DNA from: Leptasterias polaris
Taxonomy: Eukaryota; Echinodermata; Asteroidea; Forcipulatida; Asteriidae
Assembly: GCA_037783415.1 (NCBI GenBank)
Contig: JAZGTN010000025.1
Span: forward strand, 434,001-498,000
Direction: 5' to 3'
DNA: 64,000 nucleotides
This document shows, one piece after another, positions 22,466 to 33,058 of this stretch. The first letter of the stretch is position 1. Each line of letters starts with the position of its first letter. Under the pieces are notes generated by a model. It was given only the letters and a program-made list of their open reading frames with translations. It had not been told where the DNA came from and ran no database searches. The translations under genes and the position numbers were made by a program.

Positions 22466-22618
22466 CGATCCATTAAGCCCCGCCTCCTTACGAGTTGACC
22501 AATCACAGCCACGAAACCTGATCACCATTAGAGCAAAGATCACCAAACGGCTCAAATGGTGATCAGATTTCGCGGCTGTGATTGGTCAACTCGTAAGGAG
22601 GCGGGGCTTAATGGATCG
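22466..22618. mobile_element. Fold-back MITE, 153 bp
   Basis: Arms of about 64 bp (22466-22529 and 22555-22618) are inverted copies with few mismatches. They start CGATCCATTAAGCCCCGCC and hold GACCAATCACAGCC, an inverted CCAAT-type box. The loop is about 25 bp. No coding. Confidence 0.88.
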
Positions 22619-22711
22619 ATCTATTACAGCACGCAGCGATTTGGGAAGTAATGAATATTTAACGATCACGCAGTGAGTCGGTGACTTTGCGCGACATATC
22701 GAACGGTTAAT

Positions 22712-23654
22712 CAGGGGGGGGGGGGCGGAAGGGGTGTTGCGCAATCATTTGCGATCGCTGTTTGGGTACACTCCATTTTAAAAATAGGTAATGACCATTA
22801 AAAAACAAAAAGAAATCCATGTATACCGTTAAAATTCTCTCTTTATCAGCACTGAAAACATAACAGTGTATATCGTAAGAGTATTTTCAATTGTTGAGAT
22901 GCTTAATTTTAAATAAAGTGCGTAAAAATATTATCGAAAATTTTCCGTTGGTTTATTGCAGCGGCTAACGTGTATGAATGGGTCCAGGTGGGAATTTCGT
23001 TACAAATGGTCTCCCCTAAAATGGCTACAAATATCGACATAATGTGAAAAAAATTATCGTTCATCCTCTGATTTTTTTCCATTAACGTAATATTTAGGAA
23101 TAGATCTTTCATTCCTGAAAGTTTAATCAAAATCCCTCGGTACATCCTCTAGATATTTGACGATTTGTAAAAGTGTTTTTGGAGAGAATGGATCCCGCCA
23201 ATACTTATTTTGCGTTCAAACGATCTCTGTTGACGGACGGGAACATTTGCCGCAGGTAATTGTAATTCTGAGGCAGCATACACATCTAAAACAGATATGT
23301 TATACATGTCGTTTAGGTTAAATATATGTTGTTTATTAAATAGTTAATTTACTGAAGCAGTTGGCAAGGCAAAAAAATAATTTACAAATGTTTTCTGGTG
23401 TAAAGATTTTGTGAATTTACAACATTTGAAGATAACAATACCCTCTGATAAAATGGACTCGTCCAGGCAGTCTCAACGGCACGCAGCGGAGAGCAACCGT
23501 AAATTCAAATAGTGTGTACTGTGCATACACACACATCCGTTTGTACGTGGGGATCGAGCTTCGACCAGTCCACGTCGCGATGGTCGAATGAGATTATTTT
23601 CAACGTAGGTGGCGCGCTGGTGGCGCTACCCCTTCCGCCCCCCCCCCCCCCCTG
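22712..23654 (-). mobile_element. hAT-type MITE, complete, 943 bp
   Basis: The element starts CAGGGG and ends CCCCTG; both ends share GGGGGGCGGAAGGGGT inside the G run. The 8 bp CGGTTAAT is present on both sides (22704-22711 and 23655-23662). Eight-base duplications and CAGGG ends are typical of hAT elements. Small minus- or plus-strand frames are not recognisable as a transposase, so it is non-autonomous. A second copy, inverted, is the split element at 24947-30765. Nothing is recognised in 23663-24938. Confidence 0.9.
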
Positions 23655-25535
23655 CGGTTAATGTAACATTTACGTAAACAAAATGAGATTAGCCAATCAG
23701 CGCGCGGCACCGTGAACTTGCACGCGGCGCACAGCTAGGTCATTTCAATACGGCAAACATTTTCTGGTTTAATGAATACAGTCTATGAATATTGGTTATG
23801 TACGTACAGTAAAATTACGTTAATTTCTTTCAAATTTGGTTTGAATATTCATTAGGATTTACAGTAACTAACTGTGCAGTTACTATGAATGAACTAGTGA
23901 TTAAACGGCAAATAGACCGCCCACTGTGGGGCGCTGTGGGTGGAGCAGATCGGCCTCCACGATCCCCCCGAACGCGTGAATTGTGAATGGTCGTGTGACA
24001 GAGCTCAGTTTGCTTTGCAAAAGTTGTCGTTTTGAAGTCGACAAATGTAAAATTTTTCCCAAAACATAAATTTTTGGCTTGTACAGTAAGTACACAATAT
24101 GAATTTTCATGGGAAACAGTTACTATCTTCAGTAGGAGTTTCTTTTATGAGTATTGGTTTCCTACAAAACAGGGCATGTGCATTTGGCCTGTACTTGTCT
24201 GTGTGCGTGTTTCGGTGAGTTATTTAATGTTGACGATTACTATGAAGGATGTCCGTCAACTTATTGTAATGGATTGTTACGAATGGCTCCTTAAACCAGA
24301 GACTTGCCTCTCACATCTACAAGCTAGATTTTGTTGTACATTTTGTTGTACATACAGTGTTTGCAACGTTTGTTAGACGAATAAATCACAACCAAGTTTT
24401 GACATAACCACGCTTGCTCTTGTGCATCATATTTGTTTTCCGATGTCCACACTCCCCCCCCCCCCCCCCCCCCCCTCTGCTCCGGCACGCTCATCGAACA
24501 CATAGAAACCAGTGAAGTGGAGAAAATCATCTCAAGACCCCACATAATTTCCTGCGTTACACTATTGTGATCTAGGGTTGGTTTCTTTAGGGCTGGTGAA
24601 ATTTTGGGATATTTAAGAGACTTGTGGGTACCACACCAGATCATTGAGGGATGCGTTCACAAGATAGGTGATGGATGAGATGAGAACATCTAAGAACTAT
24701 TTGATGATCCATGCATAGTGGGTCAAGGAGGCAGGATGACAGGTGCGTTTAAGATGATATGTCTCGTACAGCAGAATCAGAAACCATAGTAAAGATAATC
24801 TCATGATGAGGTACAGTGTGCGTATTGTCGAGTGGACTAAAGAAGATCTATAGATGTCACTGACAGAATGACTGTCTCCTCAGCTCGACTAGACTTGGTT
24901 CAAGTCGGGTTTCGTGCTAACCGAGTCAACGGTACATGCTAGCTCTCAGGGGGGGGGGGGGGGCGGAAGGGGTAGCGCCACCAGCGCGCCACCTACGTTG
25001 AAAATAATCTCATTCGACCATCGCGACTAGACCATGGGCCGTCCAGTCGTATCTTGCAGTCTTGTTCTCTTCAACAGGGGGTTTACTCAAAAACCACTCA
25101 AAAACGAAGATAATAGTACCAACTTGCAATTTTTGCTTGTTCCCACGCTCAAATGTTGCACATTATTTCTAAATTTGGCGACAAAAATGGCCCTAATTTG
25201 TGTAACGATATACGGTAACTGAGTCAGGCGTGAGTAGGTTGTCCAATGAAATTTGGGTTCTCATCGGGCAGCTGACCAATCAAAATTGGTCTTATGGATA
25301 CGTGCGGATGTACGAAGGGACGCGTTGCGACGCGACATGTCGAAGTGTAGCGCATTTTAGTTATTTGCACAGTTTGAAGATTGTGCTGCTCATTCTGCAT
25401 TCACAGAGTGGGCGGTCAATCAGAAGATTGAGCAAAATTCTGCGCAATCTCGATATTGTGCAAATCCATAAAATGCGCTGTACATAAACAAAGCTTCACA
25501 CATATTGTCCCACAGCTGATCGTCATGTTGGCAAC

Positions 25536-28036
25536 ATGACGGAAAAAGACAGAGAGAAGCACTCTAATTTACGGTGTTATGCCCATTTGTCTGGTGTTCT
25601 TGAATCATTGACACCTATAACTGAAACATCGTGGACAAAATTCAGACAGTGTGTACAGATTTGGAAGGATCTTGATGGGAAATCGGCTGAAATAGCGAGG
25701 TGTTTCTTGCAAGAAAATGGCGGTGATGCACCCATACATGTACCTAACGATGGTGGTTTTCATCGGAAGTGCTACCAGTATTTTACAGATTCTTCCAAAC
25801 AAAGACGGGCTGTACTTGCCAAGCAGAAGCGAGATAATGAACCTGTGCCTGCTGCTGAAGGTTAGATAATTGTTTCAAGTTATATATTATTATTAATATT
25901 GAACATTCATTTGTAACGGAGCAGCTTAAAAATCACTTTTCAATTTTTAACTCGGAGAAGGCTAAACATTTCCAAATTGTAAAAACTCCCGAGAATCTTC
26001 CAGACTTCTAAATTTATTTACTTTCAAAAATATCTAACCAAACTGCCGTCCGATTTCAACATTTGTTTAATATCGAAACGGCCATCCTTTCACACAAATT
26101 TACATTTTTAACAGAGGAGAATTTCCATATGAAAAAACATAAATGTTAAATAGGTTCTACCTCCTATCAGATTTCATTTTATACTGGCATCAAAGCGGTG
26201 AAACATTTTCCCTATGTGAACACGTAGTGAATTACTCTTGCGTATGAGTTAGTGGGTGTACGAGTTGGTGTGCATTCGAGTTTGTGTGTGTTTGAGTTGG
26301 TTACGAGGTTGCATCATTACGAGTTGACCTGTACTTGTTTGAATACATAATCTTATCATCATGATGGAACAAATTTGGTCCTAGCTTTATCTTTTATTAT
26401 TTTTAATGTAAAATTACCAAAAGAGCAAAAAACATTACAGGCATTCAGACACATTTTTTAACACACTACTGACACTGTTTGTAGCTCTGATGTATAAGAG
26501 ACATGATCAAGAGATATGTTTACCCCAGTGCAGTGGTCTTTGCACAAAGGGTGTATCTCGTATTGGGTACATTTTCTGTTCTCCTACTACTTTAGGTAGT
26601 ATTAAGTACTACAGACTAATGACTAATGAGCCATTTCTGTCGGGGTGGTTTCTACATTTGTATCATTTACATTTTAGAAAAACATTTTGCTATAAATTTA
26701 TATTTATATTTCTTGCTTTTCCCTACCAGATCTCAGTGAGAAGGACATCAGAGAGGAGGACGCGGAGCCTGCTGAAAAAAGGACTCGAATGCTGCGGTCA
26801 AGTTCTGCTTTAAAGAAAGAGGGAACCCTATCACTAGCGCATATTTTACCGAGAGTTTGCATAGTTTGTCGTGGAACTCGGTATGCCACAGGTCGTGATG
26901 GCAAAAGGAACAGACTACCACTTATTCAATGTGAACTTACTGATGGTGGAAACCTCTTGAAGGCTGCTCAAATGAAAAAAGATGAACATTTGCTCCTTCA
27001 CATTGAAAATAAAGATTGTGTGGCCATTGAGGTGAGGTATCATTCAGTCTGTTACAAAGATTATACAAGATGCCTGATTAAACATCTAGTTTCACAACCA
27101 ACACCAGATGCAATGTACTCTCAAGCTTTCAAGGTTTTCTGCAAGAAGTTCATAGATGGCCGTGTCATTAATGACAAAGAAGTATTGAGAATGTCTAAAA
27201 TCAAAAGAAATTTTGACAAAGTCGTACAGGAAGTGGAGAATGATGATTCATCCTCATATAAAACCTGGAGCTTGAAGCAGCGCTTGAAGCAAGCTTACCC
27301 ACAGCTTTGTTTCATGAAGCCAAATCGGCTGTACGAAAGTGAGTTCGTGTATGTTGACACCTTGTCTACTGCAAATTTGTTGTTAGATTCAAACTTCAAG
27401 TATCCGGGTGCAGCTGCAAAGGAGTCAGAAAGCAGTACGGACAGTGAAACAGACGAAAGTGAACAGCTTGAAAATCCCCCTCCTGCAACGACGATAGGCA
27501 GCACTGACGTGAGCACTTTGCGAGACCGCTTTTCTACTGCTCTCGATATAAAGAAAGACATGGAGCATATTCCTGGGGACCATATCCCATGGCCACCAAC
27601 ATCTTTGGACTTGACTCTTGACTCTGCCCAACAAATTGTTCCCTCAAAATTATTCAACTTTCTGGCCTGGGTTGTTGGTTGTTCAGATGTCCCAAGTGAT
27701 GAGTGTGTTGAAGTAGGTGAAGGAGAAAGTCGACGTATTTTGGCAATTGCCCAGGATATTATATACATGGCTACAAAGGGTAAGAGGGCAATGCCGAAGC
27801 ACATTTCCTTAGCGATGGCTGTACGCCATCTCACAGGCTCAGCACAACTGATTGGGCTGTTGAATGGTTTTGGCCATTGTGTATCCCATTCCTCTGTTCT
27901 TGAGCTCGACACAGCTTTGGCTCAGCAAGAAATCCAGAAAGGCAAGGATGCCCTACCATCGTGCTTGGTGAACAAGAACTATACAACACTTATTCATAAC
28001 CTTATTCATAACGAACGCTTTCAAACACTTTTTTAG
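25536..28036 (+). CDS. Two-exon gene, 543 codons, unknown family with CxxC and HxxCY motifs
   Basis: Exon 1 is 25536-25860 and exon 2 is 26730-28036. The 869 bp intron has a GAAG|GTTAGA donor and a TTTTCCCTACCAG acceptor. Phase 1 on both sides keeps the frame open for 543 codons. The product has two similar modules: residues 36-85 ending FHRKCYQYFTD (H76, C79) and residues 150-222 with CIVC (C152, C155) and RYHSVCYKDYTR (H213, C216). These could bind zinc. A Ser/Glu-rich linker follows (about 339-358), then a mostly helical region with AMAVRHLTGSAQLIGLLNGF (470-489) and GHCVSHSSV. I recall similar repetitive predicted proteins in cnidarians and echinoderms but cannot name the family. No DDE core or RNase H fold is obvious. 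The end (after residue 526) follows a short CTTATTCATAA duplication and may be truncated. Its place inside terminal inverted repeats suggests a mobile-element gene, possibly Academ-like, which is a guess. Confidence 0.78.
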
Positions 28037-28305
28037 ATACTTATTTTAACTTTTTTCATTATCTTTTTCATAACCACTAGAGCATATAATTTTGTTTTGA
28101 CGCTACACAATGTGTGTCTTGCACTTAAGTACTTTCCTGAGTTCTGTGAAAAAATTCACATGCAAATCACTCGGGTTGGATTCGACCTCTCAACATTTGC
28201 TTTGCTTGATGTCTCTCTCATCTTAGAACACTGAGCTAGCCCGATGGCTAGAGGCAGTTCGAATCATTGGCATTTAATAGAAGTTATTTTTTGCAAAGGG
28301 AATAA

Positions 28306-28441
28306 TGGATATTATTTTGTTTTTACCCTACACAATGTGTGTTAAGCACCGTATACTCAGACCTTTCCAGAGTTTTGTGAAATAAACCTCAGGCAAATCA
28401 CTCGGGTGGGTAAAAACAAAATTATATTCAATATCCTCCAT
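28306..28441. mobile_element. Short MITE with GTAAAAACAAAAT ends
   Basis: The left end holds GGATATTATTTTGTTTTTACCC and the right end its near reverse complement (GGGTAAAAACAAAATTATAT). Between them lie CACAATGTGTGTTAAGCACC and TTTTGTGAAATAAACC. A related half-copy lies at 28086-28190. About 135 bp, non-coding. Confidence 0.7.
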
Positions 28442-29019
28442 GCAAAAACTTAATATCCACTACAGAGTATGTATATATTATTTTGAAAAGAAAAATATTG
28501 AAAAGAACAAGAACTTTGCATTTACATTTCAAATCTTTATTTTATCACACTTCATTAGTATTGGATACACACAGTTTGTACTGTTGTTGACATGAAAGGT
28601 TAACATTTGTTGAGCATTCCTTTGTCTTAATGCACACAAATCATGACCATTATGAAATGATAGTATGTGGTTCTTTTTGTAAGTTATTAATTTGTTATTC
28701 ATAAAGTGGACTGTTTTTAAACTCATACAGAGCTGTGGTAATTTAATTGAATGTTTTTTAAACAGATGATAACAACATTTGTATGACATAACTTGTACAG
28801 AAAATCATTTCTCAGGACATGAAAATTCAAGTACAAAACACATAATTTATTTAACTTGTCATTTCTACATGTATTTTTGATTATGCAAGTTGAACTGACC
28901 TTCAATAAATTCAAAGAAGGAAATATCTGAGGTTTGTCAGTTTTTCTAAGGGCAGTTTTTCTTTGACAAACTTTTTGGATTAGAAAGTGTATCAAAAACT
29001 CTAGTTAGTTTACAATCAG

Positions 29020-29400
29020 AATGAAATAACATGTTATTTATTTGCTAAGACAGAAGACAGACCCCCTCCCTCCCCCAATCAGAATGAAATAGCATGCTTA
29101 TTTATTTGCCAAGACAGAAGACAGACCCCCCCCTCCCTCCCCCAATTAGAATGAAATAGCATTATTTGCCAAGACAGAAGACAGACCCTCCCTCCCTCCC
29201 CCAATCAGAATGAAATAGCATGCTTATTTATTTGCCAAGACAGAAGACAGACCCCCCCCTCCCTCCCCCAATTAGAATGAAATAGCATTATTTGCCAAGA
29301 CAGAAGACAGACCCTCCCTCCCTCCCCCAATCAGAATGAAATAGCATGCTTATTTATTTGCCAAGACAGAAGACAGCCCCCCCACCCACCCCTCCCTCCC
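29020..29400. repeat. Minisatellite, about six units of 55-68 bp
   Basis: Units read AATCAGAATGAAATAGCATG, TTATTTATTTGCCAAGACAG, AAGACAGACCCCCCCTCCCTC. Longer units have CATGCTTATTTA and shorter ones lack it, alternating in part of the array. Non-coding, inside the 4.9 kb insert. Positions 28445-29020 and 29400-29720 hold nothing recognisable. Confidence 0.9.
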
Positions 29401-31021
29401 CAGTCAGATTATTTACACATGATGTAGGGCCTACCCATATCGGAATTGTTGATTGTCTGGAAAAAAGTATATAGTGTTCAACAATTTCAGCCTACTCCCC
29501 ACCACAAATATAAACGCCAAGTACAGTTGAAAAGTAGTGTTCCATTAGTGATATAAACTTACAAAGGTTTAGAAATGCTTTTAGCATACATGATCTTAAA
29601 ATTATAAGGGTTTCCACATCATAATGTGAATTTTTTGGGGGGTAAACTGTGCCTAGCTGGAGAAAGCCTCTCTTTTTTTGGTCAATTGAGGGCGCTGTTT
29701 TTCTTATGTTTTTCTTTATGTTGAAAAATGTGACATTTTGTCCGTAAATTACACATTAATGTGCAACATTTGAGCGTGGGAACAATTTGATTCTTGCTTA
29801 GACACATATTATGTACAACTTGGGCTATATTTTATTCAAACCCCCTCCAGAGAGAACAAGAATCGTTTTCTGGACGGATTTCAGAGCCACGGCCCATAGT
29901 CTAGACGGGACGTGGACTGGTCGAAGCTCCCCACGTACAAACGGATGTGTGTGTATGCACAGTACACACTATTTGAATTTACGGTTGCTCTCCGCTGCGT
30001 GCCGTTGAGACTGCCTGGACGAGTCCATTTTATCAGAGGGTATTGTTATCTTCAAATGTTGTAAATTCACAAAATCTTTACACCAGAAAACATTTGTAAA
30101 TTTTGTTTTTGCCTTGCCAACTGCTTCAGTAAATTAACTATTTAATAAACAACATATATTTAACCTAAACGACATGTATAACATATCTGTTTTAGATGTG
30201 TATGTTGCCTCAGAATTACAATTACCTGCGGCAAATGTTCCCGTCCGTCAACAGAGATCGTTTGAACGCAAAATAAGTATTGGCGGGATCCATTCTCTCC
30301 AAAAACACTTTTACAAATCGTCAAATATCTAGAGGATGTACCGAGGGATTTTGATTAAACTTTCAGGAATGAAAGATCTATTCCTAAATATTACGTTAAT
30401 GGACAAAAATCAGAGGATGAACGATAATTTTTTTCACATTATGTCGATATTTGTAGCCATTTTAGGGGAGACCATTTGTAACGAAATTCCCACCTGGACC
30501 CATTCATACACGTTAGCCGCTGCAATAAACCAACGGAAAATTTTCGACAATATTTTTACGCACTTTATTTAAAATTAAGCATCTCAACAATTGAAAATAC
30601 TCTTACGATATACACTGTTATGTTTTCAGTGCTGATAAAGAGAGAATTTTAACGGTATACATGGATTTTTATTTTGTTTTTTAATGGTCATTACCTATTT
30701 TTAAAATGGAGTGTACCCAAACAGCGATCGCAAATGATTGCGCAACACCCCTTCCGCCCCCCCTGCTAGCTCTGATGAGTTTTTTAATGTGCGCCCTCTA
30801 GTGCCAATTAATTGCCAATCCAGACAGTTGGATTGCGAAATCCTACTTGGCGAATCCGCCACAGGTTTCATTGTGCACGGCACTGATCTGTATACTGTCA
30901 GTAATAGAAATCAGTGGTCACAGATGAGAGCTCATCTACCGATTATGCAAAGAAATCTTAACATGACCTCCACTGTGAGAACGCAACGACGATCGTATAT
31001 CCTACGTTGTATCCGTCAAAT

Positions 31022-31266
31022 GTATGGTGTTCTAAAGGCGACAGATGTGCGTCGCGTCGTGCCGTCGCGTATTCCGTCGTCCGTCGCGTCGCCCGTCGCG
31101 TCGTGCCGTCGCCCGTCGCGTCGCCTGTTTTTCAATTGATTTGCATGGTGACTTGGACATCCGTCGTCCGTCGCGTCGCCCGTCGCGTCGTCCGTCGCGT
31201 CGCCCGTCGCGTCGTCCGTCGCGTCGCCCGTCGCGTCGTCCGTCGCGTCGCCCGTCGCGTAGCTCG
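31022..31266 (+). repeat. CGTCGCGTCGCC array, left inverted copy
   Basis: The stretch starts TATGGTGTTCTAAAGGCGAC, then 12 bp units of CGTCGCGTCGCC or CGTCGCGTCGTC in two blocks (about 31050-31130 and 31160-31266), separated by TGTTTTTCAATTGATTTG. The first block and spacer recur inverted at 35896-36093. Arginine-rich frames on both strands are repeat translation. Positions 30774-31020 have an open frame (INCQSRQLDCEILLGESATG) that I cannot identify. Confidence 0.88.
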
Positions 31267-31269
31267 TCC

Positions 31270-33058
31270 TATATATTGTGCCTCCTGGTGGCGCTGCAAG
31301 AGACTGTGCATCATGGTACAGTTCAAAAACTAATGACTTTTTCAGTGGCACTCTTGTCCATGTACTTGTGAAATGATGACAGACGTATGATGTTGTTGTT
31401 GTGTGGTTGAAGTGTCATTGATGAATCGAAAATAACCCCCAAGTTCCGAGCTTCCGAGGGAGCTATCAGAGCAAGTTACCGATGGAAATGTATGGCACAT
31501 TATTAATGTTATACACCTTTTTCAAATTTTCTCAAAGTGATTTGTTTCTTGTAATGTGTCACTTCGTGTAACGTTACTCTCTATTGTGTAATCCATAACT
31601 CTGTCACTTCTAAAAATCTCACACATGTTAACAATTCAAAGATGAAACCGTCAATTTGGAAAAGCCGTTCAGGCCAAATGAAAGGTCAGTTAATAAACCT
31701 GCTAAATATTGACATGACTAGTGACAGATAAATCATACTCGACCATTGTGTCACTCCGTAATTTATTGCCCAATCAGTATTGAAATGAACATTTACAAAT
31801 TTATCATCAAGTTAGAAACACCAAGGACTCATGACCATGTATTTTGTTTTAATGTTAGAAACACCAAGGACTCATGACCATGTATTTTTTTTTATGATTT
31901 GGTGTTAAACAAAGAATTGTTGTCTTTGCCTCCTTTTTGCATAATTGTTGCTACTTATGAACTTTCAGGCTTGCGAAAGGCGATATATTAATCCGTTGTC
32001 ATTACAAATATTATTGATATTACATAATTTTAAGATAAACGGGCCAATTACCACTTTAATCACTGCTACATGTACTCTGGTAAATTAACTCTTCTGTCAT
32101 ATTATGGCATATTATTATTTACTGTGAAAAAGGCATGCACACATAACTTCTGTTTAAAAAAACAAAAAAACAAAACAATGGGAAATGACCGAAAGTAACA
32201 AACGTACTATTTCCAGCCAGTAATTCTATTTGAATATTCGCCATGAAAATTTACTTTATTAATGAACACTAGTTAATTTTATCACCTTTTTCTTCCGAAA
32301 CATTTCTCATTGTTAGATAAGTTTACCCCTTCCCACTCAAAGTTTAAAAAGGGAAGGATGTAACAATAATTATCTGTTTGGTTGAAATTTGGTGTGAGAG
32401 TTTGTTGATGTAATTTTACTTCTTGTGTTTACTGCTAGAGGAAGTTTCTCCCTTTTGATGGCTTATTTATGTAACAGGTCCAGAAAAACCGTGTTCAGTA
32501 GGAGCATAGAGAAAGGACCACGGAGAGACAAGTGTCTAATATGTTCCCTTCCACTGTTTATTCCAACTTAATCTCTTGTAGCACCCTGGTACAAGTTCAT
32601 TTCAAGGAATCGTCTGTAATAAACAACCCTCTTGTTTAATCCTTAATCCTTAAGTAGTGGTAATTAAGTCACACATTAAATGTATTATAGTTTACAGATA
32701 GCAGCCTGTGTGTTCTCCCACCATCACTTCTTTGATTTTATGTACTGGTGGTTCTTCATGTTTTTAAGTTTTGCCTGTTTCAAGTCATACTGCTATGGAC
32801 TCGATTTTAGAGCCATTTTGATTTTAATTTGTAACCTTCCTTGGCACATGTGTTTTGTTGTTTTTAGTAGTTTTTATAAATCCTGTTAGTTCAGTAGTGT
32901 TACTGTTGGTCTTGGTTTATAATTCACTTGATTTATTGCTTTACATGGTTTTGCTTTTGGTCATTGCTTCATAATCAATAAAGTAATTTTTCATTGCTTT
33001 ATAATCAATAAAGTAATTTTGTGCAAGCCCACCAACCATGTGGATAATAATTTAGGTA
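31270..33058. other. No gene recognised; two short duplications
   Basis: The stretch is AT-rich without a convincing frame. TAGAAACACCAAGGACTCAT is duplicated in tandem at 31814-31890. Near 32966-33020 a 27 bp sequence with ATAATCAATAAAGTAATTTT occurs twice and holds AATAAA signals, perhaps the end of an older LINE copy. Confidence 0.6.
33046..33058. other. LINE target-site duplication, left
   Basis: AATAATTTAGGTA precedes the truncated LINE and is repeated right after its tail at 35598-35610. A 13 bp duplication fits target-primed insertion. Confidence 0.82.

Larger units (their letters stand above)
25028..29903 (+). mobile_element. Candidate DNA transposon of unknown family with its own gene
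   Basis: The ends are inverted repeats starting TAGACCATGGGCCGT (left) and TAGACTATGGGCCGT (right, reverse complement). Homology continues imperfectly for about 175 bp, including CTTGTTCTCT, GGGGGTTT and TTCCCACGCTCAAATGTTGC. Flanks are ATCGCGAC on the left and GACGGGAC on the right: 5 of 8 bases match, or an exact 3 bp GAC. The duplication length is thus unresolved. The only gene is the two-exon frame at 25536-28036. The 3' third contains a MITE and a minisatellite. It might encode its own mobility protein, or only carry part of one. Confidence 0.72.
24947..30765 (+). mobile_element. hAT-type element, second copy, split by a 4.9 kb insert
   Basis: The ends are CAGGGG... and ...CCCCTG, with a perfect 8 bp duplication CTAGCTCT at 24939-24946 and 30766-30773. 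Positions 24947-25027 and about 29911-30765 match the reverse complement of the 943 bp copy at 22712-23654 with only a few differences. In that copy the two parts are contiguous, so it shows what the uninterrupted site looks like. Confidence 0.88.

Noticed and set aside
22909..23145. 78-codon frame present in both hAT-type copies
   Set aside because: It is kept only because the two copies are nearly identical; no transposase motif, and a frame this short is expected by chance.
27295..27912. 205-codon frame opposite the two-exon gene
   Set aside because: It is the antisense shadow of exon 2, which has the splice and motif support.
31007..31371. Arginine-rich frames on both strands
   Set aside because: They arise from the 12 bp CGTCGCGTCGCC repeat; every frame is open for the same reason.
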